NCBI RefSeq assembly: GCF_000010305.1
Contig: NC_012489.1
Location: 3,975,646 to 4,039,645 of the forward strand
Length of the DNA: 64,000 nt
Reading direction: 5' to 3'
Source of the DNA: Gemmatimonas aurantiaca T-27
GTDB taxonomy: Bacteria; Gemmatimonadota; Gemmatimonadetes; Gemmatimonadales; Gemmatimonadaceae
The notes beneath the pieces are model-generated. The model made no database searches and was not told the DNA's origin. It worked only from the letters and a program-made list of their open reading frames with translations. Within the stretch, counting starts at the first letter, position 1. The number at the start of each line of letters is the position of its first letter. This document shows, piece after piece, positions 8,583 to 17,097 of the stretch. Position numbers and translations under genes: made by a program.

Positions 8583-9302
8583 TCACTCCGACCGGTCTGA
8601 TGCACCAGACGCCGGCAGTGCACGACCAATCGTGTCCATGACCGCGCCCATGCGCGCACGCACCGCGTTCGTGGACGACACCCAATAGCGACGCGCGATG
8701 GCCAGCACACCACCGGCTCCGACCATGCCCGCACTGACGCCGAGCACCGGAGCGGTTTCGGACCATGTCATGCCGGCCAACGCAGCCATCAGCACACCAA
8801 AGCCGGCAAACGCCGCTACCGTGGTCAGGGTGCCGCGTCGATCCATGGCGATGGCCGCATCGACGCCGTCGGCAACCGGATGCACGGTCACGGTGAGTGC
8901 CTCCAGCTCGCCGCCATCATGCCATGTCATGCCCAGTGCGCTGGCATGCCCGGCGTGTATACCGGCCGCGTGCCCTTCAGCGATACGCACCGCCGACAAC
9001 AACCGCGTCGCCATCGGCTCGTCGAGCATCACCGGGAAATGCGCCGCATGCTGCAGTCGCAACGGACCGCCAATCAGCCGTTCCAACAGCGCAGGGGGCT
9101 TCCGGACGAGATGCTGCCGCGCGGCCTGCGCCACGAGGACAGGATCGATTCCCACCTGCGCAGCAGCGGCCTGCATCTCGGACAGCGTCAGCCCCGAAGG
9201 CGAAGAGCCCTGCACCTCCGCGCGGCCGGACATCTCGGTCGCCGTGCGCAGGATGAGGGCAAACTCCTCGTCGCTGTAGACCCGGTTGTTCGCCACGACC
9301 AA
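8583..9302 (-). CDS. Membrane protein with N-terminal helical domain, paralog 1
   Basis: A 239-residue protein. Residues 1-70 form a soluble helical domain (YSDEEFALILRTATEM, LTLSEMQAAAAQVGID, VAQAARQ). A middle alpha/beta part follows, then two hydrophobic segments near residues 160-205 (LTTVAAFAGFGVLMAALAG, APVLGVSAGMVGAGGVLAIA) and a short basic tail. It shares this layout and the helical signature (Y.D.E...I...A, GLTL.E....A...GI.P..VA.AA) with the next gene, so the two are paralogs. I know no function for the family. The N-terminal part resembles the small SHOCT/DUF1707-like sensors only in size. Confidence 0.72.
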   Translation of the reverse strand: MVVANNRVYSDEEFALILRTATEMSGRAEVQGSSPSGLTLSEMQAAAAQVGIDPVLVAQAARQHLVRKPPALLERLIGGPLRLQHAAHFPVMLDEPMATRLLSAVRIAEGHAAGIHAGHASALGMTWHDGGELEALTVTVHPVADGVDAAIAMDRRGTLTTVAAFAGFGVLMAALAGMTWSETAPVLGVSAGMVGAGGVLAIARRYWVSSTNAVRARMGAVMDTIGRALPASGASDRSE

Positions 9303-9325
9303 CCCCTGTTCGTGTAGCAGGCCGC

Positions 9326-10003
9326 TTACGATGTGGAGAGCAGCCGTACGGCCTGTTCAGCGATCGCTTCCATCTGCCGCTCGCGCTTCCGCGCCCAACC
9401 GGGCAGACGCACCACGTTGGCACCCAGTGCGGCGATGGCCATCGTGCCGAACATACCAAGAACCAATAGCGCCTTCTCCGGCTTGCCGGCTGCCGCCACC
9501 ACACCACCCATCAGCAACGCCATACCGCCGAACAGCGATCCGAGCACATTCAGCACCATCGCGCTGTCATTCAAAGTACGAAGCCTGAGCTGCTGACCAT
9601 GTGCCGTCGGTTCGACGGTGATATGCAGATTGCCTTCCGACCACTCGCGCATGCCACCCGAGGTGGCCATCTGGCCCTGTGTGTCGAACGTTGTCCGAAA
9701 CAACGACACCAACTGCTCCCACTCCCGGTCAGAGGGAGCGCGCGGAAGATCGATCACCCGCGACACACCGATCGGCAATCCGAACGACCGTCGCACAGGC
9801 GCGACTTTCATTTGCGCATCGAGCAGCGCGGCCGCTGCGGCCACGCGCGCAGGCTCGATGCCCGCTTCCTGGCCAATATGCTTGAGCTCGCCGAGTGTCA
9901 TGCCGCCTGATTCTGCCGACAGCGATGGGTCTCGTGCATCGTTCGCGGTGGCGAGACTGAAGATCTCGCGCACTTCGTCGTCTCTGTATCGACGCTCGGT
10001 CAT
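9326..10003 (-). CDS. Membrane protein with N-terminal helical domain, paralog 2
   Basis: A 225-residue paralog of the preceding entry, located 23 bases upstream of it on the same strand and presumably in the same transcript. It begins MTERRYRDDEVREIFSLA and has MTLGELKHIGQEAGIEPARVAAAAALL. A central soluble domain is followed by two membrane helices (about 150-170 and 177-195) and a basic end KRERQMEAIAEQ. The ATG at 10003 is chosen because homology with the sister protein begins there. The upstream extension to 10090 is low-quality sequence. Function unknown. Confidence 0.72.
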   Translation of the reverse strand: MTERRYRDDEVREIFSLATANDARDPSLSAESGGMTLGELKHIGQEAGIEPARVAAAAALLDAQMKVAPVRRSFGLPIGVSRVIDLPRAPSDREWEQLVSLFRTTFDTQGQMATSGGMREWSEGNLHITVEPTAHGQQLRLRTLNDSAMVLNVLGSLFGGMALLMGGVVAAAGKPEKALLVLGMFGTMAIAALGANVVRLPGWARKRERQMEAIAEQAVRLLSTS

Positions 10004-10211
10004 GTCATCGATTGTACGGCGACCGCATGCCTTCCGCCACGAGCGGTTCCACACAGAGTGGCTCAGCCATACGTGGCATCGAATCGACACTTCCGATCAT
10101 TTCCGATGTTTCTGAGCAATGAAAAGTGAATATATGGATGTAAGACGTTGGTCCAATAGTTGCAGTTTCTGTAAGGATCTGGTCCCTCCTTCCATCCCAA
10201 GCCCCTCCCCA

Positions 10212-10961
10212 ATGCGCCTTGTTCACTTTCTGCGCGACTCGGCTGTGGTTGTTGCGCTCACGGCATCACTGGCCACCACCGCATCCGGCCAGGTGCTGCA
10301 TGACAATGGACCAGCGGTCATTGGCGGCCTTTCGGTCCTTCGCCCCGGCGCCGCCATTTTCGGTGTCGGTATGCAGACCGACGTTCCCAATGCGGTAGCC
10401 GACGACTTCACGGTCGCGGTGGCAGGCGGATGGAACGTGACGGGATTCAGCTTCTTCGGATATCAGACCGGTGGCGTCAATGGCGCCTTCACGTTCACCG
10501 GTTTGAGCTGGAGCATTGTGGCAGGTGATGTCAACACCGGCTCGGTGGTGCAGTCGGGATCGGTGGTCCCCACCAATGGTGGCCTGGTCGGTTATCGCGT
10601 GAGTGGAACGGATCAAGGATCCACCACCCGTGCGATTTTTCAGATCGACGCCGATGTCCCCGATTTTGTATTGGGCATGGGGCAATACTGGCTGCAGTGG
10701 AGCATGACCGGCACCGGGATTTCCGGCCCCTGGCAGACCTCCACCGCCGACGGGGTGGAAGGCAACGCCCATCAGAGCCTGGATGGCACGGACTTCGCGC
10801 TTCGCTTGGATGATCTTGACGGCCTGAGCATGGAATACCCCTTCATCATCCGCGGTACGGCGGCGAGTACCGTCGTTCCGGAGCCGTCGACCTGGTCGAT
10901 GATGATCGTCGGTGGTTTGGCCATGGTGGCGTTTTCCCGTCGTCGCCGTCGCATCGACTGA
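10212..10961 (+). CDS. PEP-CTERM sorting-domain secreted protein, copy 1
   Basis: A 249-residue exported protein. An N-terminal signal peptide (MRLVHFLRDSAVVVALTASLA, cleavage near TASGQ) is followed by a beta-rich domain with DDFTVAVAGGWNVTGFSFFGYQT and TFTGLSWSIV. The C-terminus is a textbook PEP-CTERM signal: VVPEPSTWSMMIVGG, a hydrophobic helix and an Arg-rich end. In known systems such proteins are processed by an exosortase and attached at the cell surface or passed to exopolysaccharide; no exosortase gene lies in this window. The ATG at 10212 is chosen because the signal peptide starts there. Tandem paralog at 11156. Confidence 0.88.
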   Translation: MRLVHFLRDSAVVVALTASLATTASGQVLHDNGPAVIGGLSVLRPGAAIFGVGMQTDVPNAVADDFTVAVAGGWNVTGFSFFGYQTGGVNGAFTFTGLSWSIVAGDVNTGSVVQSGSVVPTNGGLVGYRVSGTDQGSTTRAIFQIDADVPDFVLGMGQYWLQWSMTGTGISGPWQTSTADGVEGNAHQSLDGTDFALRLDDLDGLSMEYPFIIRGTAASTVVPEPSTWSMMIVGGLAMVAFSRRRRRID

Positions 10962-10984
10962 ACACTCGGCGCCTCCTGCCGCGC

Positions 10985-11018
10985 ACGGCCCGCTGACCGA
11001 TCTGGTCGGCGGGCCGTT
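10985..11018 (+). terminator. Terminator of PEP-CTERM gene 1
   Basis: A long GC-rich hairpin (ACGGCCCGC...GCGGGCCGT, with the inner TGACC/GGTCG pairs) lies 23 bases after the stop. The same hairpin follows the second copy, but it lacks a long T-run. Confidence 0.7.
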
Positions 11019-11155
11019 GCATTGGCCCGACGGTTTCCGGGCAACAGGACCCATCGCCCGCATGCGATCAGCGACAATCCATATGCCAGTCGCTGGTCCA
11101 AAAATTGCTGTTTCAGGAAAGTGTCTGTCCCTCCCTCCATCCCAGCCCCCTCCCC

Positions 11156-11905
11156 ATGCGACTCGCCCACTTCCTGCGCGGTTCCGCCGCTGCTGTCGCC
11201 CTCTCTGCCTCGTTGGCTGGAACTGCGTCTGCGCAGGTCCTGCACGACAATGGGCCGGTCGTCCCGCCCTCCGGCCCCTCGGTGATCCGGGCAGGCGGCA
11301 CAATGTTTGGCGCCGGGATGCAGACCAACGGGCCGAATCGGGTGGCCGACGATTTCACGGTCGCCGTGGCCGGCGGTTGGAACGTGACAGGGTTCAGCTT
11401 CTTTGGGTACCAGACCTTCTCGAACAGCGCGTTCACGTTCACCGGCCTGAGCTGGAGCATTGTAGCCGGTGATGTGAATACCGGATCGATAGTGGCGTCG
11501 GGCTCGGTGGTTCCCACAAATGGTGGCCTGGTGGGCTATCGCACCACGGCATCGACGCTCAGCAACCAAGACCGCGCAATTTTCCAGATCGATGCGGACG
11601 TGCCGGATTTTACGTTGGGCGTTGGCTCGTACTGGTTGCAGTGGAGCGTGGCCGGCAGCCTGGCCGCGGGTCCCTTCCAGCCCCCCACCTCCGACGGCGC
11701 CGTGGGTAACGCCCAGCAGAAGCTCGGCAGCGCGAACTTCGGAAACCTTCTCGACGCCGGTGATGCCTCGGGCGTGGAACTCCCGTTCATCATCCGCGGA
11801 ACGGCGGCGAGCACCGTCGTTCCGGAACCGTCGACCTGGTCGATGATGGTCGTCGGTGGTTTGGCCATGGTGGTGCTGGCGCGTCGTCGCCGTCGCATCG
11901 ACTGA
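11156..11905 (+). CDS. PEP-CTERM sorting-domain secreted protein, copy 2
   Basis: A 249-residue paralog with the same domain order as copy 1: signal peptide (MRLAHFLRGSAAAVALSASLA, cleavage near ASAQV), a beta-sandwich-like domain starting VLHDNGP, and a C-terminal VVPEPSTWSMMVVGG, hydrophobic helix and RRRRRID. The core motifs (GGWNVTGFSFFGYQT, FTGLSWSIVAGDVNTGS, FQIDADVPDF) are conserved between copies. Differences cluster in loops, such as the Ser/Asn-rich segment where copy 1 has Gly-Val-Asn. It is likely transcribed from its own duplicated leader. Confidence 0.88.
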   Translation: MRLAHFLRGSAAAVALSASLAGTASAQVLHDNGPVVPPSGPSVIRAGGTMFGAGMQTNGPNRVADDFTVAVAGGWNVTGFSFFGYQTFSNSAFTFTGLSWSIVAGDVNTGSIVASGSVVPTNGGLVGYRTTASTLSNQDRAIFQIDADVPDFTLGVGSYWLQWSVAGSLAAGPFQPPTSDGAVGNAQQKLGSANFGNLLDAGDASGVELPFIIRGTAASTVVPEPSTWSMMVVGGLAMVVLARRRRRID

Positions 11906-11928
11906 ACACTCGGCGCCTCATGCTGCGC

Positions 11929-11962
11929 ACGGCCCGCTGACCGATCTGGTCGGCGGGCCGTT
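11929..11962 (+). terminator. Terminator of PEP-CTERM gene 2
   Basis: The same hairpin as at 10985, here followed by TTGTTGTTT, which gives a better U-rich tail. It also lies 44 bases before the stop of the opposing patatin gene. Confidence 0.78.
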
Positions 11963-12005
11963 GTTGTTTCCCCTCGTCTCATCCGAGGTATGCGCGCGCG
12001 CATCG

Positions 12006-12986
12006 CTATCGGCACACCGCGAGACGCTTCGCCGCATGCCGACAGTCGTCCATGACGGCGTACGCGGCTTCGTAGCCAGCGCGAATCACCAGTGCCTGCG
12101 CCTCCTTCGAGGACATGCTGGGCACGACAATTTCCGGTGCGATCAACAAGTCCGCTTGTGCCACTTCGGATTCGGCCAGGAGACAACTTTGCGTGCGCAT
12201 CACGTTGCCAATGACGGTGGTCGCCCCCGTTCCTCCCGGGCGCGGGCTTCGGCAATAGATATCCACCGCGATCACAATATCGGCGCCCATCGCGCGCGCG
12301 AAATGCACGGGCACGAGACTGGTGGCGCCGCCATCGATCAGATGCCCTCCGTCATACGACACGGGAACATTGATGCCCGGCACCGCCGCCGACGCCTGAA
12401 CGACCCGTCCAGCGGATCCCGCATCGAGCAATACGGCCTGCCCGCTCTCCAGATCGGTCGCCACGGCCGCAAACCGCCGCGGAAAGTGTTCGACCGGCAC
12501 ACCGCTGGTGACATCGTCCATCCACTCGGCCAGATGATCGCCGCGCATCAATCCTTTCGTGCTCACCGTGAAATCGATCAGCGACGACACCTTGATGTCG
12601 CGTGCTGCCGACTCGATCTGATCCGGTGTCAGACCACTGGCGTAGGCAGCGCCCACCACCGCTCCGGCTGACGTTCCCACGATGATGTCGGCGCGTACAC
12701 CCAGCTCCTCCAGCGCGCGCAGCACGCCCACATGCGCAAACCCGCGCAGCCCACCCCCGCCGAGGACCACGGCCACCACCGGATGCGCCGTGCGTTGTGC
12801 AGCGCGCCCAATGGTACCGTGCTGCTGCGACGCTGCCCTGACGCGCCGGATCTCGGCGAGATCATGCGGAACGAGATTCGCCGGCGGCTCCTCACGCTGC
12901 GAAGCGCAGCCCACGATGACCGCCGCCGAAGCGGCGATCACCAGGGTCATCGTGTAGACGGCCGAGCGCTTCATGATCCAACGCAT
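12006..12986 (-). CDS. Patatin-like phospholipase, predicted lipoprotein
   Basis: A 326-residue protein with a lipoprotein-type signal (hydrophobic stretch ending in VGCAS). It then carries the complete patatin catalytic set: oxyanion GGGGLRGFAH, nucleophile elbow GTSAG and the Asp of DGG in HLIDGGATS. It belongs to the bacterial RssA-type patatin group, which hydrolyses acyl esters of lipids. The lipid anchor would hold it at the periplasmic side. It is the last of three same-strand genes (SDR, aldehyde dehydrogenase, patatin), only 2 bases after the dehydrogenase stop. An alternative ATG at 12974 would give a more typical MKRS signal start. Confidence 0.88.
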   Translation of the reverse strand: MRWIMKRSAVYTMTLVIAASAAVIVGCASQREEPPANLVPHDLAEIRRVRAASQQHGTIGRAAQRTAHPVVAVVLGGGGLRGFAHVGVLRALEELGVRADIIVGTSAGAVVGAAYASGLTPDQIESAARDIKVSSLIDFTVSTKGLMRGDHLAEWMDDVTSGVPVEHFPRRFAAVATDLESGQAVLLDAGSAGRVVQASAAVPGINVPVSYDGGHLIDGGATSLVPVHFARAMGADIVIAVDIYCRSPRPGGTGATTVIGNVMRTQSCLLAESEVAQADLLIAPEIVVPSMSSKEAQALVIRAGYEAAYAVMDDCRHAAKRLAVCR

Positions 12987-12988
12987 GA

Positions 12989-14521
12989 TCAGGCGCTCCG
13001 GTTGGCATTGCGCGCCAGCGGAAAGTCTGCCGGCACCGCAATCGTCTTCGTCTGCAGGTATTCCTCGAACCCCTCGATACCCATTTCCCGACCGATACCG
13101 GACTGCTTGTAGCCACCGAATGGTGCGTTGGGAGAGAAGAAAAATGCCCCGTTCACATTCATCGTACCGGTGCGTACGCTACGCGCCACGCGCAGGGCCC
13201 GTTCCGGCGACGCGGATATCACGGAGCCCGAGAGTCCGTAGATGGAGTCGTTGGCGATCCGGATCGCGTCATCATCGTCGTCGAACGGAATCACCACGAG
13301 CACCGGGCCGAAGATCTCCTCCTGTGCAATCGTCATCGAGTTGTCGACATCGGCGAAGAGCGTGGGCTCGACGTAGTACCCCGTGGTCAAATGCGCTGGT
13401 GTACCACCACCCACCACCACACGCGCCCCTTCGGCCTTGCCCTTTTCGATATAGGCCAACACCCGCTCGCGCTGCGCGGCATTGATCATCGGGCCCATGA
13501 TGTTGTTCGCGTCGTTCGGATCGCCGTATGGCACCTGTCGATAGATGGACTCGAGAATGGCAATGGCCTCGTCGTAGCGCGATCGTGGCACCAGCAAGCG
13601 CGTGTTCAGGACACAGCCCTGGCCTGCATTGGCGCACACATAGGCCGCTCCGGCCAACGCCTGCGGAAAGTCCGCATCGTCGAGCACCACCATTGCCGAC
13701 TTGCCGCCCAACTCCAGCAACGTGCGCTTGATGGTGTGCGACGCACTCTCCATGACACGACGTCCCGTCGCCGTCGATCCGGTGAAGGAGATGACATCCA
13801 CACGCGGGTCCGCCGTGAGCATGGCGCCCAGGGCCCCGCTGGCAGTGGACGTGAGCACATTGAATGCCCCCGGTGGCAGATCAGGGCACTGCGATGCCAC
13901 GCGACCCAGCATGGTGGCCGACCATGGCGTGTCATGCGCTGCCTTGAGCACCACGGTGCATCCTGCCGCCAACGCCGGAATGATCTTCTGCAGGTTGGTT
14001 TGCACAGGGGCGTTCCATGGGGTGATGGCCACCACCACGCCGGCGGCTTCCTGGCACACCAGGCGTCGCGCTGGGCCACCCATGGGTGAGCCGAGGTCTT
14101 CGATCTCCCGCTCGAACGCATAACTCTCGAGCAACGACAGCGAGTAGTTGATATCGGCCACCGAACTATCGAGCATCGGGCCGTGCGTGAAAGTGATGGG
14201 GCATCCACTTTCGGCGACGATCTGTCGACGCCATTCGTCGGCCACCGCCAGCAGACCGTCACGGAACTGCGTGAGTGCGCGGAGGCGACGAGGGACATTG
14301 GTCGACCAATCCGATGTATCGAAGCAACGACGTGCGGCAGCCAGGGCGCGGTCGGCATCGACCAAGGATGCGGCGGCAACCATGCCCGCCACCGCTTCGG
14401 TCGCGGGGTTGATGACATCGTAGGTACGCCCCTCTTCGGCGTCGACCAACGCACCATCGATGAACAGACGCGATTCCGCGTTGAGCGGAGACGGCGTGTG
14501 CGTGTGTGTGTGCGTATTCAT
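12989..14521 (-). CDS. NAD(P)-dependent aldehyde dehydrogenase
   Basis: A 510-residue member of the ALDH superfamily, full length. Visible motifs are the cofactor/active-site regions ITPWNAP, FTGSTATGR, the general-base Glu in LELGGKS, the catalytic Cys in NAGQGC, and EEIFGPVL near the end. It oxidises an aldehyde to the acid, but the substrate is not evident. It starts inside the stop of the SDR gene (ATGA overlap), so the alcohol/aldehyde pair is coupled and may act in sequence. The N-terminus is a His-Thr run encoded by a GT-rich repeat and lies outside the ALDH fold. Confidence 0.93.
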   Translation of the reverse strand: MNTHTHTHTPSPLNAESRLFIDGALVDAEEGRTYDVINPATEAVAGMVAAASLVDADRALAAARRCFDTSDWSTNVPRRLRALTQFRDGLLAVADEWRRQIVAESGCPITFTHGPMLDSSVADINYSLSLLESYAFEREIEDLGSPMGGPARRLVCQEAAGVVVAITPWNAPVQTNLQKIIPALAAGCTVVLKAAHDTPWSATMLGRVASQCPDLPPGAFNVLTSTASGALGAMLTADPRVDVISFTGSTATGRRVMESASHTIKRTLLELGGKSAMVVLDDADFPQALAGAAYVCANAGQGCVLNTRLLVPRSRYDEAIAILESIYRQVPYGDPNDANNIMGPMINAAQRERVLAYIEKGKAEGARVVVGGGTPAHLTTGYYVEPTLFADVDNSMTIAQEEIFGPVLVVIPFDDDDDAIRIANDSIYGLSGSVISASPERALRVARSVRTGTMNVNGAFFFSPNAPFGGYKQSGIGREMGIEGFEEYLQTKTIAVPADFPLARNANRSA

Positions 14522-15264
14522 GACGCCACCTGCACGAGTGCCACGGCGTCTGCACCGGCCGCGAAGTGCAGCCGATCCGAGACATCGTTCGCCGCCTGCA
14601 GCACCGTTTCCGCCACATCGATTTCACGGGTTGTGGCCGTGATCGTCCCGTATCCCGCAAACACACGATGCGCGAAGGGCTCGTAAGCGGCGGGAATCAA
14701 TCCCTGCATGCGCTGCTGGCCGTTGGCCGTGAAACTCGTTGACGGACCGTACCCCGGCTCCACCAGCTTGACGCGCACGCCCAGGTCGCGGAGTTCGAGT
14801 TCCAATGACGCAGTGAATCCTTCGATGGCCGTCTTGCTGGCGGTATACGCTGCCACCAGCGGAAACGGTGCCAGTGTGGTGCTGGACGTGACATTCACGA
14901 TGGTCCCCGTGCCGCGCGCGCGAAACGCGGGGAGGATGGCCTGACACATGGCCATGACACCAAACGTGTTGGTTTCGAAGATGTCGCGCACCGTGGACAT
15001 GGGCGTGACCTCGAACGCGCCGAACAAACCCACACCGGCGTTGTTCACCAGCACATCGACCGGACCGGCCGCAGCCAGCGCCGCGGCGATGCTCTCCGGC
15101 TTGGTGACATCGAGCGGCAACACCTGCAGGTTCGGGGATGCCGGAAACAGCTCCTGCCGCGGCGTGCGCATGGTGGCAACCACCTTCCAGCCCTGCGCGA
15201 GGAAGTGACGAGCGGTCTCCAGGCCATAGCCGGAGGAACAGCCAGTGATCAGGACGGTCTTCAT
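14518..15264 (-). CDS. Short-chain dehydrogenase/reductase
   Basis: A 248-residue classical SDR. The Rossmann TGxxxGxG site appears as TGCSSGYG, followed by NNAG in the fourth strand, the catalytic Ser (VTSSTT) and the YxxxK pair (YTASK). It interconverts an alcohol and a carbonyl with NAD(P)H, substrate unknown. The ATG at 15264 is used because the fold begins at MKTVLITG; the open frame upstream adds no homology. It is the first gene of the SDR-ALDH-patatin transcript, divergent from an AraC-type regulator. Confidence 0.92.
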   Translation of the reverse strand: MKTVLITGCSSGYGLETARHFLAQGWKVVATMRTPRQELFPASPNLQVLPLDVTKPESIAAALAAAGPVDVLVNNAGVGLFGAFEVTPMSTVRDIFETNTFGVMAMCQAILPAFRARGTGTIVNVTSSTTLAPFPLVAAYTASKTAIEGFTASLELELRDLGVRVKLVEPGYGPSTSFTANGQQRMQGLIPAAYEPFAHRVFAGYGTITATTREIDVAETVLQAANDVSDRLHFAAGADAVALVQVAS

Positions 15265-15367
15265 GTTTGACTCCGAGGTGTGAGGGTTGACTCGGAGAGA
15301 ACGATAGGTCAGCATTTTCGGACTTATAGCCACATAAAGTCCGTTCTTTTTTAGTCAGAGTCCTGCC
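15265..15367. promoter_or_regulatory. Divergent promoter/operator region between SDR and AraC regulator genes
   Basis: Two inverted repeats stand out: CTCCGAG (15271-15277) facing CTCGGAG (15291-15297), and CGGACTT (15319-15325) facing AAGTCCG (15337-15343). The second is a perfect 7-bp pair with an 11-base spacer in an AT-rich patch, a plausible operator for the adjacent AraC-type protein. The operator role is inferred. Confidence 0.5.
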
Positions 15368-16264
15368 ATGAACGACCCACTGTCCGAAGTCGTTCGACTG
15401 CTGCACCCACGGGCCGCCTTTGCCAACATCATCAGCGGCAAGGGAAACTGGGCGGTGCGTTATGGCGAATTTGGGTTGCCCAGCTTCTGCATCGTGCTGG
15501 ACGGCAGTTGCCTGCTGACGGTCGACGGGCACGCGCCTATCACCATCCGCGCAGGAGACTTCATTCTGCTGCCCACGACACCGGCGTTCACGATCTCGAG
15601 CTTCGCGCCCGCGCCGCCGGTGCATTTTGACCCCAATCAGGTGGCCAGCTTTCGCGGCGAACTGCGGTATGGCCAGCAGGACGGTGCCCCGGACATGCGT
15701 TCCCTGGGCGGCTCGTTTCTGTTCGACAGTACCGATACCGGGCTACTCGTTTCGTTGTTGCCTACCGTCGTGCACATCCAGGACTCCCCGCGCTTGTCAC
15801 AACTGGTGCAGATGGTGAGTGAAGAGTCCACCGAGCAGCAGCCAGGCAGTGAGTTCATGCTCTCCCGATTGGTGGAGCTATTGCTGGTGCAGGCGATGCG
15901 TTCGACCGCCACCGGTAGTGCTCCTCCAGGATTGTTGCGGGGCCTGGGCGATGAACGCCTGTCGCGTGCGCTGAAGGCCGTGCACGCCCACGTGCAGCAC
16001 CCCTGGACCATCGAGCAACTGGCCCGCATCGCGGCGCTCTCCCGCTCCGCGTTCTTCGAACGTTTCACGCGCATGGTGGGAGCGACGCCGATGGAGTACG
16101 TGATGGCGTGGCGCATGGAGATCGCCAAGGGTCTCCTGCGCGACAACGTGCTGTCGGTGTCCGAAGTGGCAGAACGTGTGGGATACGGCTCGACCAGCAC
16201 ATTCAGCGTGGCGTTCAGTCGTCATGTCGGACAATCACCGCGACACTTTGCGCGAAGCCCGTGA
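15368..16264 (+). CDS. AraC-family transcriptional regulator (cupin-type sensor)
   Basis: A 298-residue protein. Residues 1-190 form the cupin-like ligand-binding half (FGLPSFCIVLDGSCLLTVDG, then IRAGDFILLPTTPAF) found in the AraC_binding/Cupin_6 group. The C-terminal 100 residues hold two helix-turn-helix units (WTIEQLARIAALSRSAFFERF and LSVSEVAERVGYGSTSTFSVAFSR) and end with QSPRHFARSP. It is transcribed away from the SDR-ALDH-patatin genes, so it likely controls them in response to a small molecule, perhaps the enzyme substrate. Confidence 0.92.
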   Translation: MNDPLSEVVRLLHPRAAFANIISGKGNWAVRYGEFGLPSFCIVLDGSCLLTVDGHAPITIRAGDFILLPTTPAFTISSFAPAPPVHFDPNQVASFRGELRYGQQDGAPDMRSLGGSFLFDSTDTGLLVSLLPTVVHIQDSPRLSQLVQMVSEESTEQQPGSEFMLSRLVELLLVQAMRSTATGSAPPGLLRGLGDERLSRALKAVHAHVQHPWTIEQLARIAALSRSAFFERFTRMVGATPMEYVMAWRMEIAKGLLRDNVLSVSEVAERVGYGSTSTFSVAFSRHVGQSPRHFARSP

Positions 16265-16448
16265 ACGCATCATGGCAACACGACCCGTGGTATCGATACA
16301 CACCGGACACGTCGTCACGACCCGTCTTCCTTGACAGGAGAAATGCAGTGCGCGAGCATGCCGTCATGTTTTTGACGATGTGATTCTTCGCAGTACTGCG
16401 CCGCATCAACGGTCAGTTTTCATTCATCAGATTTGGGAGCCGTATACA

Positions 16449-16964
16449 GTGGCAAACATGTTTCTCAGTGGGCATGGTGGTTGGAAGCCGGCGTTTGGAT
16501 ACGTACAAGTTCCCCGTGGTGTGTCGGTGGCGTTCTACACGCACTTCGCCAAGAACCTGATCACGGGCATGGAATACAAGATTCTCGACGGCTCCTACAC
16601 GACCGTCGATCGGGTCATCGGTGAATACTCACAGTGCCCCAACATGCAGATCTCGGGTCAGGAAGCTGCCTGGACGACGAAGAGCGAAAGCAAGCTCAAT
16701 AAGGCGTACTGGGGCGACAAATCGATGGTCATTGGTGTGCCGGAAGGGCAGAATGGCAAGCTCCAGGAGTTTTTCGACCTGCTGTCGAAGACCATGAATC
16801 GCGGCGACACCTGCACCATCCACTGGCTGGCCTGCTCCACGCTGCAGTTGTCCCAAGTCGGTGGGCGTAACCACGGCTTGAATGCCGGCGATTTCAAGCA
16901 TGACCCGAACTCACAGGGCCGCTATCGCATCAGGAACCCGGACGGCTCGTTCCTCTGGATCTGA
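16449..16964 (+). CDS. Stv-like domain protein (putative adhesin-type)
   Basis: A 171-residue protein opening with FLSGHGGWKP and VPRGVSVAFYTHFAK, a pattern I associate with the putative adhesin Stv family found in toxin- and surface-protein contexts; this match is from memory and only moderately sure. CTIHWLACS in the second half resembles the conserved strand and Cys of that family. No signal peptide. The GTG at 16449 is chosen because GGGAG ends 9 bases upstream; an ATG at 16458 is the alternative. It stands alone and is followed by a strong terminator. Its role is unknown. Confidence 0.7.
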   Translation: MANMFLSGHGGWKPAFGYVQVPRGVSVAFYTHFAKNLITGMEYKILDGSYTTVDRVIGEYSQCPNMQISGQEAAWTTKSESKLNKAYWGDKSMVIGVPEGQNGKLQEFFDLLSKTMNRGDTCTIHWLACSTLQLSQVGGRNHGLNAGDFKHDPNSQGRYRIRNPDGSFLWI

Positions 16965-17020
16965 TGTCACACGCTGGCTCCTGACGCTGGCGACCGGCGC
17001 GGTTGTACATGATGAGACAC

Positions 17021-17049
17021 GGCCCGCAGATCTTGCTGATCTGCGGGCC
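17021..17049 (+). terminator. Strong Rho-independent terminator
   Basis: A perfect 12-bp stem (GGCCCGCAGATC and its complement) with a TTGCT loop and a TTTGTTCTT tail lies 56 bases after the Stv-like gene. It also lies between convergent transcripts. Confidence 0.9.
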
Positions 17050-17097
17050 TTTGTTCTTCCTGCCCATCATGGAACTCACTTCGCGTTCACGTCTCGT

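Larger units (their letters stand above)
10146..11019. repeat. Tandem duplication unit 1 (PEP-CTERM gene with leader and terminator)
   Basis: The unit recurs at 11090-11963 with a constant offset of 944 bases. It includes about 66 bases of leader before the start codon, the whole gene and the terminator hairpin. The coding parts have diverged while staying clearly alignable, so the duplication is not very recent. Confidence 0.85.
11090..11963. repeat. Tandem duplication unit 2
   Basis: The second copy of the 10146-11019 unit, offset 944 bases. The leader (GTCC..CC.TCCATCCCA.GCCCCTCCCC) and the terminator are retained along with the gene. Confidence 0.85.

Noticed and set aside
10266-11303. 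Long minus-strand frame across the first PEP-CTERM gene
   Set aside because: Antisense to a gene with clear signal peptide and sorting signal.
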